Source: Streptomyces sp. NBC_00377
Lineage (GTDB): Bacteria > Actinomycetota > Actinomycetes > Streptomycetales > Streptomycetaceae
Reading direction: 5' to 3'
NCBI RefSeq assembly: GCF_036075115.1
Contig: NZ_CP107958.1
Coordinates: 5,456,001-5,520,000 of the forward strand
Length of the DNA: 64,000 nucleotides
Shown: positions 33,395-42,198 of the stretch, piece by piece
How the letters are laid out: each line of letters begins with the position of its first letter
Numbering within the stretch: the first letter of the stretch is position 1
Program-made: the position numbers and the translations under genes
The notes under the pieces: model-generated
What the model was told of the DNA's origin: nothing
Database searches by the model: none
What the model saw: only the letters and a program-made list of their open reading frames with translations

Positions 33395-35170
33395 CTACTT
33401 GGCGCACTCGACCTTGTCCGCCGTGGACTTCTGGACCGTGTCCGGCACGGCGGTCGGAGCCGTGAGCGAAACGCCCGCGCCCTTGAAGTCCTTGCCCAGC
33501 GTCAACGTCATCGTCGGCAGACCCTGGGAGTTCTCGACGCTCTTGCCCGGCTTCAGCGCGGTCCCGGGCAGCCCCATGATGGCGGCGAGCTTGCGTGCCT
33601 GGTCGGCCTGGTCGGGCGCGTACTCGAGCGTGGTCCTGCTCAGCGCCGCGGGAGCGTTGCCCGCGTTCTCGGACTTCGTCACGCCCTCATCATTCTGCAG
33701 CCAGCTAAGAGTCTCCTGTGCGCTGCCGGCCGGGGCGCCGCCGTTCATGACCTGCACCCGCACCGCGGAGGCGGCCGACTGGGCGCCCTTGAGACGAGCC
33801 GCAGCGGCCGCGGCCGCCGCGTCCTTCGAAGCCGCCGCCTGCTGCTTCACCGCGGTGAAGGAGACGTCGTCCTTGATCATCTGGAAGACGGTGGGCGCCG
33901 TCGACGTGTTCACGACGACCGTGGCCTTGACCTTCTCGGCCGGGTTGTCGACCACCGGCACGGTGGTGAAGGTCAGGTTCTTGACGTTGAGCTTGCCCAG
34001 CTCGAGGCCCAGGTCCTTCAGCTTGTCGATCTCGTCCAGCTTGCTGTCGACGGTGAGCGCCTTGGTGCCCGCCTCGGCCAGCTTGAGCATCTTGGTGGGG
34101 CTGGTGAGCGTGTCGTTCGACTTCAGCTTGCGCATCAGCGCGCTGAGGAACTGCTGCTGAAGAGCGATGCGGCTCAGGTCGCCGCCGAAGCCGACGGAGT
34201 GCCGGGTGCGCACGAAGGCCAGCGCCTGCTCACCCTCGATGGTGTGCGTGCCCTTCGACAGCTTCAGATGCGAGTCCTCGTCGTCGATGTCCTTGCCCAG
34301 GCACACCTCGACACCGCCGACCGCCGTGGTCAGCGTCTTGACCGCGTTGAAGTCGGCGACCATGAAGTTGTCGGCCTGGATCCCGGTCAGCTCGGTGACC
34401 GTGCGCACGGTGCAGCTGGGCGTGCGGCCGTCCTGCCCGAGGCTGGTGTTGAAGCGGACGTTGTCCGTGCCCGGGATGACCTTGGACGAACCGTCCTCCT
34501 GCTCGGTCCGGCAGTTCGGGACGTTCACGATCAGGTCGCGCGGGATGCTGAGCGCGGTCGCGTTCGTCCGGTCCTTGGAGACGTGCAGCAGGATCGTGGT
34601 GTCCGCGTGGCCCACGCTGCCGGAGTCGCCGTAGCCCTCGTTGCCCGAACCGGTGCGCTTGTCGGTGCCGATCACCAGCAGGTTGATCGCCTTGTCCTTG
34701 CTGAACCCACCGGTGCTCGCGCCGTCGTCGGAGACGGACGTGATGTTGCCGTTGAGGTGCTCGATGTAGAGGTAGGCCGCACCGGCGGTGCCCACCAGGA
34801 CGAAAGCCATGATCCCGCCGGTCCACAGCAGGATCTTCTTCACCTTCGACTTCTTCTTCACCGGCCGGCGCCCACGCCGGTTCGCCGGTTCCTCCGCCGG
34901 CGTGCCTCTGCGACGGCGCGACGAAGGGGCCTCCGGGCCCGGCGCCTCCTCGGACGACGACGAAGGCGACTGCCGACCCGCCGCCGTACGGCCGCGCGCC
35001 TCGCCTCCTCCGCCCCGGGGCCGACCGGAGTCGCCCCTACGAGGCCCGGGCACCGCCGATTGCGGTGCGGAAGGAGTCAGTCGCAGTTCGTATTCGCCGG
35101 TGTTCGGATTGAGCACCCACTGGTCTGCGGGGTCGATGTTGTCCGCCCGCCCACGGCCTTGCGCGTCCAC
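33395..35170 (-). CDS. LCP-family ligase with LytR_C domain (LCP 4)
   Basis: 591 residues from GTG 35170 (GGAGGA ten bases upstream). The N-terminus DPADQWVLNPNTGEYELRLT is a short conserved cytoplasmic motif, followed by a Ser/Arg/Pro-rich stretch and a membrane helix near 113-134. LCP domain: INLLVIGTDKRTGSGNEG, HADTTILLHVSKDR, LSIPRDLIVNVPNC, VRFNTSLGQDGRTPSCTVRT, ALAFVRTRHSVGFGGDLSRI. An Ala-rich linker leads to LytR_C (AVRVQVMNGGAPAGSAQETL). Confidence 0.93.
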   Translation of the reverse strand: MDAQGRGRADNIDPADQWVLNPNTGEYELRLTPSAPQSAVPGPRRGDSGRPRGGGGEARGRTAAGRQSPSSSSEEAPGPEAPSSRRRRGTPAEEPANRRGRRPVKKKSKVKKILLWTGGIMAFVLVGTAGAAYLYIEHLNGNITSVSDDGASTGGFSKDKAINLLVIGTDKRTGSGNEGYGDSGSVGHADTTILLHVSKDRTNATALSIPRDLIVNVPNCRTEQEDGSSKVIPGTDNVRFNTSLGQDGRTPSCTVRTVTELTGIQADNFMVADFNAVKTLTTAVGGVEVCLGKDIDDEDSHLKLSKGTHTIEGEQALAFVRTRHSVGFGGDLSRIALQQQFLSALMRKLKSNDTLTSPTKMLKLAEAGTKALTVDSKLDEIDKLKDLGLELGKLNVKNLTFTTVPVVDNPAEKVKATVVVNTSTAPTVFQMIKDDVSFTAVKQQAAASKDAAAAAAAARLKGAQSAASAVRVQVMNGGAPAGSAQETLSWLQNDEGVTKSENAGNAPAALSRTTLEYAPDQADQARKLAAIMGLPGTALKPGKSVENSQGLPTMTLTLGKDFKGAGVSLTAPTAVPDTVQKSTADKVECAK

Positions 35171-35413
35171 GGTTGTCCGAATCCTCCGTCGGGGCCACGC
35201 GGCGCCTTTCCCCCCTCAAGGCGCTCGGGTCTCGGTCACTCGGTGCGCGACCCCAGGAGAGACCTCGCGGCCGGGTGCACCGGATCGCTCACACTATCCG
35301 CCCTGTTCGGCGTGAAGCGACGGCCGTGACAAATTCCACGCCCCTACAACCGGGCAATCCGACCTATTTCTTTGAACTTGTGTTCGCCGTAAGGGCTCGG
35401 CTTGGCAAGCGCT

Positions 35414-36646
35414 TTACCCGCAGTCGTCCTCGGCGGCGGTGGTCCCGCGGAACGTGGGAGCGGGCGGAGTGGGCGAAACCGCACCGGAAGCCGCACGTCC
35501 GGCGGCCCTCGACAGGAACGGACCGTAGTCGGCCGACTCCGCAGGGGCCGAGTTCGTGGGAATTCTCTTAGAAACCCTCACCGGCGCGTCGGTGCGCAGC
35601 CGTTCGAACAGTTTCTCCGCCTCGGGCTCCACGAGTTGGTCGCGATTGGCGTCGTAGAGGTACGACTCCCGTGGAACGGTCAGGAATTGCACATGTTCGG
35701 CAGGAATGTCCCGCAGTCCGCGCACGAGTTCGTAGAGTCCGCGCAGACTCGCCAGATCCGGATCGGTGGTGAGCGAGGACGTCGCCGCGTCCAGCACCGG
35801 ATACAGCTTCACCGGGTTCAGCAGGACGTCATTGCTCTGCACCTTGTTGACGAGCGCACCGAGGAACCGTTGCTGCCGGTCCATCCGGTCGGTGTCGCTG
35901 CCGTTCCCGAGGGATTTGCGGACCCGGACGTATCCGAGCGCCTGCTCCCCGTCGAGCGTGACCTTCCCGGCGGGCAGCCGCAGTCCGGCGTCCTTGTCGT
36001 CGATCGGCTTCTTCAGACACACCTCCACCCCGTCCACGGCGTCGACCATGTCCTTGAAGCCGCTGAAGTCGACCACCACGTGATGGTCGATCCGCACCCC
36101 CGTCAGCTTCTCCACCGTCCGGATCGTGCAGGCCGAACCCCCGGTCTGGAAAGCGGAGTTGAACATCGCGAACATCGGCTCCGTCCGCTTCCCGTCCGGC
36201 CGCAGACAGCCCGGCACGTCCACCATCAGATCGCGCGGGACGGAGACGGCGGTGGCGCTGTGCCGTCCGGCCGCCAGATGCAGCAGGATCGTCGTGTCCG
36301 ACCGCTCGGTCCCGGAGTCCCGCCCGTACTTCCGGTTGCCGTCCCCCGACCGCGAGTCGGACCCGATGAGCAGGACGTTCTGCGCGTCCTTCACCAACGA
36401 GGTCGGCCGCTCCTTCGCATACCGCGCGAGCTCCGCCGCGGCCGCGTCGTCGGGCGTGATGTTCCCGTCGAGCTTCGCGTAGACGACCCACCCCGTCACC
36501 CCGGTCGCCAGCACGACCACACCCACCGCCCCGGCCCCGTACCGCAGCCACCGCCGCCGGCGCCGGCGTATGAGACCCCGCCCGTCGGCGGACGCGCCCA
36601 CCCCCGGCCCGAGGAGGGGCCCGCCCGGACCCGCCGCTTTCCTCAC
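35414..36646 (-). CDS. LCP-family ligase (LCP 5)
   Basis: 410 residues from GTG 36646. Membrane helix near 34-55 (YGAGAVGVVVLATGVTGWVV). LCP domain: NVLLIGSDSRSGDGNRKYG, RSDTTILLHLAAGRH, AVSVPRDLMVDVPGC, FNSAFQTGGSACTIRTVEKL, ALGYVRVRKSLGNGSDTDRM. It lacks LytR_C and ends in a Pro/Ala-rich tail. First of three same-strand LCP genes (5, 4, 3), each separated by 130-245 bp, so they probably have separate promoters. Confidence 0.93.
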   Translation of the reverse strand: MRKAAGPGGPLLGPGVGASADGRGLIRRRRRRWLRYGAGAVGVVVLATGVTGWVVYAKLDGNITPDDAAAAELARYAKERPTSLVKDAQNVLLIGSDSRSGDGNRKYGRDSGTERSDTTILLHLAAGRHSATAVSVPRDLMVDVPGCLRPDGKRTEPMFAMFNSAFQTGGSACTIRTVEKLTGVRIDHHVVVDFSGFKDMVDAVDGVEVCLKKPIDDKDAGLRLPAGKVTLDGEQALGYVRVRKSLGNGSDTDRMDRQQRFLGALVNKVQSNDVLLNPVKLYPVLDAATSSLTTDPDLASLRGLYELVRGLRDIPAEHVQFLTVPRESYLYDANRDQLVEPEAEKLFERLRTDAPVRVSKRIPTNSAPAESADYGPFLSRAAGRAASGAVSPTPPAPTFRGTTAAEDDCG

Positions 36647-37181
36647 GTCCGATCCACCCCTCCCGCTTCCGGGTCCCGCTCCGGCCGTACGAGCGTGCAG
36701 AGCTGCTCCTACGACGATGCCCCGAACCCCGGCCCGAGGCCGGACGGAGCTGAGCCGAACGAGTGAGGGGCCCTGCCGGGCGGCGGACGCGACGGGGTGA
36801 GCCGGCTGTCCGGTGCCTTGTGGGCGGGGTGGGCCCAGCGGGCTGCGGTGTCCGCGGGTGGCATGGGCGCAGCGCGTTGCGGTGTCCGGGGGTCTGCGGG
36901 CGCGACAGGCTCAGCGGGCTGCGGTGCCGGATGGGCGGGGAGCGTGAACCCGGCTGTCCGGCGCCTGGTGGGCGCCAGTGCGCGAAGTCATCCGGTCCGG
37001 GATCTTCCCCCGGGGGAGTCGGGGACGAGAACCTTTCGCAGCCGCAGCCGCAGCCGCAGCCGCAGCCGCAGCGGGGGGCTGGGGCGGCAGCCCCGCGACG
37101 CCGACACCCGACCGGGCGCCATTCCTGCCGCCCGCCCGGACGGCTGCCGCCCGCCCGGACGGCTATCGCCGGCCCGGACGG
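36647..37181. other. Noncoding interval with low-complexity repeats
   Basis: 535 bases without a credible gene. Contains roughly 60-bp decayed repeats built on GGGCTGCGGTGTCCG (36835-36960), a CTTCCCCCGGGGGAGTC palindrome near 37009, the (CGCAGC)6 block, and three copies of GCCCGGACGGCT-like sequence (37133-37185) running into the end of the next gene. Confidence 0.65.
37037..37072. repeat. Hexanucleotide repeat (CGCAGC)6
   Basis: Six perfect copies of CGCAGC, a simple repeat likely to vary in length between strains. It is about 110 bp from the 3' end of the next gene and does not lie in a coding frame. Confidence 0.85.
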
Positions 37182-37940
37182 CTACCGTGCGGTCGCCGTC
37201 ACCCGCTCGCTCTCCACCCGCCTGGCGACAGCCTCCTCGTCGGCCTCCGCCAGGTTCCGGCACAGCACCACGGACCCCCCGCTCGCCAGCGGCGCGTACA
37301 GCCCGGCGGCGAGCCCCTCCCATGTGTCGTACGGCAGCCCCGACAGCAGCCGGGACCCGGGCCCCGTGAGCCCCAGTCCCGCCGCCGACGCGCGCGCCCG
37401 TTCCACGATCTCCGCCCCCGTGTACTCCGCCCCGGCCACGATCAGTGCGGGCTCCTCGGGGCCCACGGGAACGTACGGCGCGAAACGGTCCCCGAACGTC
37501 GGGACGTTCACGGCGTAGTCCTCGTACCCCTCGGGAGGACCCGGCACGAACCGTCGCCCGAGCGGCGCAAGCGACAGCGCGTACCGCTCGCCCCGGCACG
37601 CCAGCCCCGCCTCGAAGTGCCCGGGTCCGGCGACGACGACATCCGCGCGCGCCGGGTCCCCGGCCACGTCCGCGACGACACCCACCGACGAACACGCCAG
37701 CAGCCACACCGCCGTCTGCCAGTGCGCGGGCAGCAGCAGCGCGACCCGGTCGCCGGGCTCGGCGGACAGCCCGTCCTGAAGGAGGTTGGCGGTCTTGGCC
37801 ACCCAGTTGGCGAAGGTGGCCACGGACAATTCGACCCGTTCGCCTGTGGCGTCGTCGTAGAAGGTCACCAAGGGGCGTGCGGGATCCGTGGCGAGCGCGG
37901 AACGCAGCAGGTCGGCAGGGGTGCGGTCGGTGGCAGTCAC
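37182..37940 (-). CDS. TIGR03089-family protein, AMP-binding-like
   Basis: 252 residues from GTG 37940. It resembles the front part of acyl-CoA synthetases (PLVTFYDDATGERVELSVAT, FANWVAKTANLLQDGLSAEP, GDRVALLLPAHWQTAVWLLA). It lacks the P-loop, A8 and C-terminal lysine motifs of working adenylating enzymes. The TIGR03089 family of this size is confined to actinobacteria and has no known function. Divergent from the amidase gene, 115 bp apart. Confidence 0.85.
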   Translation of the reverse strand: MTATDRTPADLLRSALATDPARPLVTFYDDATGERVELSVATFANWVAKTANLLQDGLSAEPGDRVALLLPAHWQTAVWLLACSSVGVVADVAGDPARADVVVAGPGHFEAGLACRGERYALSLAPLGRRFVPGPPEGYEDYAVNVPTFGDRFAPYVPVGPEEPALIVAGAEYTGAEIVERARASAAGLGLTGPGSRLLSGLPYDTWEGLAAGLYAPLASGGSVVLCRNLAEADEEAVARRVESERVTATAR

Positions 37941-38055
37941 CCGCGCAAGCGTACGCGCCGCCGCTGTCGCCCCATCGCTCCGCGGGCCCTCGCGGCGCCA
38001 CCGGTTCGGCGGAACGGGCCCGACGGCCCGTCAACTCACCGATGGACAGAAATGT

Positions 38056-39678
38056 ATGACTATGACCAGGATCGTTGGCATGCGTGGATTGCTTGCTTCC
38101 TCGATCGGCGTCACCTGCGCGGCGGCACTCGCCCTCCCGCTGACGCCTCCCGCCAACGCGGCGACGGCGCGACCGGCGCCGGCCGCAGAGGCGGCGCCCA
38201 CCGGGACGACCAGGGCCGCCGGCCCCGACACCCCGACCGCCCCCCGCCTCCCCGACCGACCGGACAGCTCCGCTGTCCCCGACTCCGCTGTCCCCGACCT
38301 CCCCGACCTTCCTGGCAGCACCCAGTCGCTGCCCCTCACCGCTCTCACCGGCAGCCGAACCCTGGGCGGCGCTGTCGCCGAACAGGGGCTCACCCGCCGG
38401 GACGTACGCCGCTTCTCCCTCCTCGGAGTCGTCTGGGACGACCCGGCCGCGGAGCTCCACGGCCGCGTCCAGGTCCGCACCCGTCCGTCCGGCACCGGCG
38501 CCTGGTCCGGCTGGCAGGACGTCGAGACCCACAACGCCGACCACGGCGCCGACCCCGGGACTCCCGAGAGCGCCTCGGGCCGGGTGCGCGGTGCCACGGC
38601 CCCGCTGTGGGTGGGTGATTCCGACGGCGTCGAGATCCGCGTCCACCCCGACACCGAACTCCGTACGGAGGAGACGGCCCGGGGTCCCCGCACCTCCTCG
38701 ACCATCTCCCCGCTCCCCACCGGACTCCGGCTGGAACTCGTCGACCCGGGATCGGCGCCCCCCGAGCACGCCCCCGCGGGCCCGCCGCACAACCGGGCGC
38801 TGACCACCGGGTCCCGTCCGGCGGACGCCCCGGAAGCGGCCGGCGCGGCCGAGGCGCCCGCGGGCGCGGAGGCCGCGGACGGCGCCGAGCCCGTCGCCAT
38901 GAACGCCAAGCCCGCGGCCATGACCGCCGAGGCGACCGCGGCCTCCGCCGCCAACGCGCAGCTCGCCCCGCTCGGCGCCACGGAGATCCCCTCCCTGGAC
39001 CGCCGGGGCACCGAGCGCGAGCTCCTCGCCCTGCGGGGGCAGGAACTGACGGCGGCCCAGCGGGTGAAGCCGTACATCGGCCCGCGCCCGAGCATCGTCA
39101 CGCGTCGCGGCTGGGGCGCCGACGAGAACCTGCGCGAGAGGGCGTTCGCCTACACGACGACGGTCAAGGCGGCCTTCGTGCACCACACGGCCTCGGGCAA
39201 CAGCTACAAGTGCTCGCAGGCCCCGTCCGTCATCCGTGGCATCTACCGCTACCACGTGAAGAGCATGGGCTGGCGCGACATCGGCTACAACTTCCTCGTC
39301 GACAAGTGCGGGAAGATCTACGAGGGCCGCGCCGGGGGAGTGGCGAAGCCCGTCATGGGCGCCCACACCCTCGGGTTCAACACCAACAGCATGGGGATCG
39401 CCGTCCTCGGCACGTTCACCTCCGCCAAGCCGAACACCGCCACGGTCAACGCCATCGCGAGCCTGACGGCATGGAAGCTCGGCCTCTTCGGGGCGAATCC
39501 GAAAGGAACGACATACCTGAAGTCGGGAGGTGGCAATCTCTACGGAAAGGGAAAGAACGTGCGACTGAACGTGATCTCGGGTCACCGGGACGGGTTCGCC
39601 ACGGAATGCCCGGGCAAGCAGCTCTACGGCAAGCTCGGCTCGGCCCGCTCGACCGCGGCGCGCTACCAGGGGCGCTGA
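38056..39678 (+). CDS. Secreted N-acetylmuramoyl-L-alanine amidase with PGRP-type domain
   Basis: 540 residues; starts at 38056, 38062 or 38080 all keep the signal peptide (LLASSIGVTCAAALALPLTP). A beta-rich middle (about 90-230) and an Ala/Glu-rich linker precede the catalytic domain at about 350-540. The Zn ligands are visible: first His in AFVHHTASGNS near residue 376, and His and Cys in SGHRDGFATECPGKQL near 508-518. Other PGRP marks are RRGWGADENL, WRDIGYNFLVDKCGKIYEGR and VMGAHTLGFNTNSMGIAVLG. Cleaves the amide between MurNAc and the stem peptide. Confidence 0.94.
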   Translation: MTMTRIVGMRGLLASSIGVTCAAALALPLTPPANAATARPAPAAEAAPTGTTRAAGPDTPTAPRLPDRPDSSAVPDSAVPDLPDLPGSTQSLPLTALTGSRTLGGAVAEQGLTRRDVRRFSLLGVVWDDPAAELHGRVQVRTRPSGTGAWSGWQDVETHNADHGADPGTPESASGRVRGATAPLWVGDSDGVEIRVHPDTELRTEETARGPRTSSTISPLPTGLRLELVDPGSAPPEHAPAGPPHNRALTTGSRPADAPEAAGAAEAPAGAEAADGAEPVAMNAKPAAMTAEATAASAANAQLAPLGATEIPSLDRRGTERELLALRGQELTAAQRVKPYIGPRPSIVTRRGWGADENLRERAFAYTTTVKAAFVHHTASGNSYKCSQAPSVIRGIYRYHVKSMGWRDIGYNFLVDKCGKIYEGRAGGVAKPVMGAHTLGFNTNSMGIAVLGTFTSAKPNTATVNAIASLTAWKLGLFGANPKGTTYLKSGGGNLYGKGKNVRLNVISGHRDGFATECPGKQLYGKLGSARSTAARYQGR

Positions 39679-39699
39679 GGGGGATCCGGTTCGGGAGCC

Positions 39700-39720
39700 C
39701 CGGGGCCTGGGGAGCCCCGG
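39700..39720 (+). terminator. Possible terminator after the amidase gene
   Basis: CCGGGGC-CTGGGGA-GCCCCGG: a 7-bp stem 22 bases after the stop codon. Confidence 0.45.
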
Positions 39721-39906
39721 CGGCCGCACGCCCCCGTACGGCCGGAGCGCACATCCAGATGGGGGCACATTCAGCAGCCGTCGGGGGGACAGTCTCCCGG
39801 GACTGGGACGGAACGCCAACGGCCTGGAATTCGCAACACAACGGTCTGCATACACTGGCCGGTCGAATGACAGTTCGGCCGGTCCCGGCAGGAAGCAGAG
39901 ACGACG

Positions 39907-40989
39907 GTGACAGAAGCGATCCTCCTGGTCGGCGGCAAGGGCACCCGGCTGCGCCCACTCACGGTGCACACGCCCAAACCCATGGTCAGGGCGGCGGGGG
40001 TGCCGTTCCTCACGCATCAACTGGCGAGGGCGAAGGCGGCGGGAGTCGACCACATCGTCCTCGCGACGAGCTATCTGGCGGAGGTCTTCGAACCGTACTT
40101 CGGTGACGGTTCGGCACTGGGCCTGCACATCGAGTACGTCACGGAGGACGAACCCCTCGGCACGGGCGGCGCGATCCGCAACGTGGCGTCCCGGCTGCGC
40201 TCGGGCCCCGACGACCCGGTCCTGGTCTTCAACGGCGACATCCTCACCGGCCTGGACATCGGCAGACTGGTGGCCACCCACGAGACGACCGGGGCGGACG
40301 TCTCCCTGCACCTGACGAAGGTGACGGACCCGAGGGCCTACGGACTCGTCCCCACGGACGGCACGGGCAAGGTCCTGGCGTTCCTGGAGAAGCCGCAGAC
40401 GCCGGAGGAGATCGTCACCGACCAGATCAACGCGGGAGCGTACGTCTTCCGTCGCTCGGTCATCGACACGATCCCGCAGGGCCGTGCGGTGTCCGTGGAG
40501 CGTGAGACGTTCCCCGACCTCCTGTCGGCCGGAGCCCACCTCCAGGGCATGGTCGACTCGACGTACTGGCTGGACCTCGGCACCCCGGCGGCCTTCGTAC
40601 GGGGCTCGGCGGACCTGGTCCTCGGCCGGGCCCCGTCGCCCGCGGTCCCCGGCCGCTGCGGCGACCGCCTGGTCCTCCCGACGGCCATGGTCGCCCCCGA
40701 CGCCAAGCTGACGGGCGGCACGGTGGTGGGCGAGGGCGCGTTCGTGGCGGAGGGCGCGAGGGTCTTCGGCTCGACGATCCTGCCCGGCGCCGTCATCGAA
40801 CCGGGCGCCGTCATCACCGACTCCCTCATCGGCGCCCGGGCGCGCGTGGGCGAACGCTCCGTGCTCACCGGCACGGTCATCGGCGACGGCGCGATCGTCG
40901 GCCCCGACAACGAACTCCGCGACGGCGCGAGGGTGTGGTGCGACGCGAGAATCCCGGCGGGCGCGGTGCGGTTCTCCTCGGACCAGTAG
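39907..40989 (+). CDS. Sugar-1-phosphate nucleotidyltransferase, probably mannose-1-phosphate guanylyltransferase
   Basis: 360 residues from GTG 39907. Nucleotide-binding motif LLVGGKGTRLRPLTVHTPKP at the N-terminus, VFNGDILTGLD with the catalytic Asp near residue 112, EKPQTPEE, and INAGAYVFRRSVID. The C-terminal 100 residues are hexapeptide repeats (GGTVVGEGAFVAEGARVFGS) forming a left-handed beta-helix. This layout is that of GDP-mannose pyrophosphorylases; glucose-1-phosphate or other sugars cannot be excluded. manB and manA elsewhere in the window would supply its substrate. Confidence 0.88.
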   Translation: MTEAILLVGGKGTRLRPLTVHTPKPMVRAAGVPFLTHQLARAKAAGVDHIVLATSYLAEVFEPYFGDGSALGLHIEYVTEDEPLGTGGAIRNVASRLRSGPDDPVLVFNGDILTGLDIGRLVATHETTGADVSLHLTKVTDPRAYGLVPTDGTGKVLAFLEKPQTPEEIVTDQINAGAYVFRRSVIDTIPQGRAVSVERETFPDLLSAGAHLQGMVDSTYWLDLGTPAAFVRGSADLVLGRAPSPAVPGRCGDRLVLPTAMVAPDAKLTGGTVVGEGAFVAEGARVFGSTILPGAVIEPGAVITDSLIGARARVGERSVLTGTVIGDGAIVGPDNELRDGARVWCDARIPAGAVRFSSDQ

Positions 40990-41092
40990 CGGGAGCCTCC
41001 CGGGGCAGGAGGTCACCTACGGCAGGAGGGCACCTGCGGTGAGGGCGGCGGGCACGGAGTTCCCCCGCTCCCACCGCTCGCCGCGCTGCCCC

Positions 41093-42097
41093 TCACCACT
41101 TCCCGATGTCTCCCCGAGGCATCTTCGGCGCCCGTCGGGCCGGCACCCGGCCACTCAACAGGATCAGCCGGGCCGCCCGGTGCCGCTGTCCCGCGTACGG
41201 CTCCAGCAACTCCAGCATCACCGAGTCATCGGCGTCCCGGTCCCCGGCCAGCGCCCATCCCACGATCCCCGGCAGATGCAGATCCCCCACGGTCACCGCG
41301 TCCGCCGCCCCATGGCTGCGCTGCACGGTCTCCGCGGACGTCCACGGCCCGATCCCCGGCACGACCTCCAACCGGGCCTGCGCCTGCGCCGGAGCCATCC
41401 CCATCGCCTCCTCCAGCCGGCCGGCCACGCGGACGGCCCGCAGGATCGTCGACGCCCGCTTGTTGTCGACCCCCGCCCGATGCCACTCCCAGGACGGGAT
41501 CAGCGCCCACGTCCGGGGCGCCGGCATCACCCACAGCCGTCCGCCCGCCGCGGGCCCCGGCGCGGGCTCCCCGAACTTGCGCACCAGCAGGCGCCAGGCC
41601 CGGTACGCCTCGTCGGCGGTGACCTTCTGCTCCAGCACGGAAGGGATCAACGACTCCAGCACCAGCCCGGTCCGCGTCAGCCTGAGCCCCGGCCGCCGGT
41701 GGCGCGCCGTCGCCACGACGCGATGCCGGGGCACGAACGCCTCCGGCGAGTCCGCGGCCCCGAGCATTTCGGGCACCTGCTCCAGCAGCCACTGCGCCCC
41801 CGGCCCCCACGCCTGCGCGTGCACCGCGTCGCCGGCCACGGCCACGCGCAGCGTCCCCGGCCCGGCGGGGGTCAGACTGGCCCGCCACACGGACCCGTCC
41901 GGCATCGCCCGGAACGTCGGGTCGCCGGGCCCACGTCTGAGCGGCCCGAGCACCAGTCCGAGATCGAGCGGCCCTTCGGGCACCCAGTTCCGTACCCGCC
42001 CCGGCGCCGACGCCTGGCGCGGCACCCCCGCGGGCACGGCGACATGCCCGCCGCGCACGGTGGTGCGGGTGGGCCGGGGGGAGAACCGTCCTGACAC
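41093..42097 (-). CDS. DNA-3-methyladenine glycosylase II (AlkA-type, HhH-GPD)
   Basis: 334 residues from GTG 42097, inside a longer open frame; the exact start is uncertain. Base-excision repair glycosylase for alkylated bases. The helix-hairpin-helix reads LEVVPGIGPWTSAETVQRS and is followed by the catalytic Asp in VTVGDLHLPGIVGWALAG near residue 270. The N-terminal half (DPTFRAMPDGSVWRASLTPA) is less conserved. Last gene of the cysteine dioxygenase-fbiA-fbiB group, about 100 bp after fbiB. Confidence 0.87.
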   Translation of the reverse strand: MSGRFSPRPTRTTVRGGHVAVPAGVPRQASAPGRVRNWVPEGPLDLGLVLGPLRRGPGDPTFRAMPDGSVWRASLTPAGPGTLRVAVAGDAVHAQAWGPGAQWLLEQVPEMLGAADSPEAFVPRHRVVATARHRRPGLRLTRTGLVLESLIPSVLEQKVTADEAYRAWRLLVRKFGEPAPGPAAGGRLWVMPAPRTWALIPSWEWHRAGVDNKRASTILRAVRVAGRLEEAMGMAPAQAQARLEVVPGIGPWTSAETVQRSHGAADAVTVGDLHLPGIVGWALAGDRDADDSVMLELLEPYAGQRHRAARLILLSGRVPARRAPKMPRGDIGKW

Positions 42098-42198
42098 GAA
42101 TGAAGTCCCGGGTGGAGAGAGAACGCCGCTACGGGAGTCGCAGGAGCGCCGCGAGAGTCGAAGGGCTGCTACGAGAGTAGGCGCACCCCGGCCACAGG

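Noticed and set aside
37182..37940. Acyl-CoA synthetase or NRPS adenylation gene
   Set aside because: Only the N-terminal part of the fold is present and the adenylation motifs are absent; it fits the short TIGR03089 family.
36988..41016. 1342-residue minus-strand open frame
   Set aside because: It runs antisense across the amidase and nucleotidyltransferase genes, both of which have clear family motifs. This is the usual high-GC shadow.
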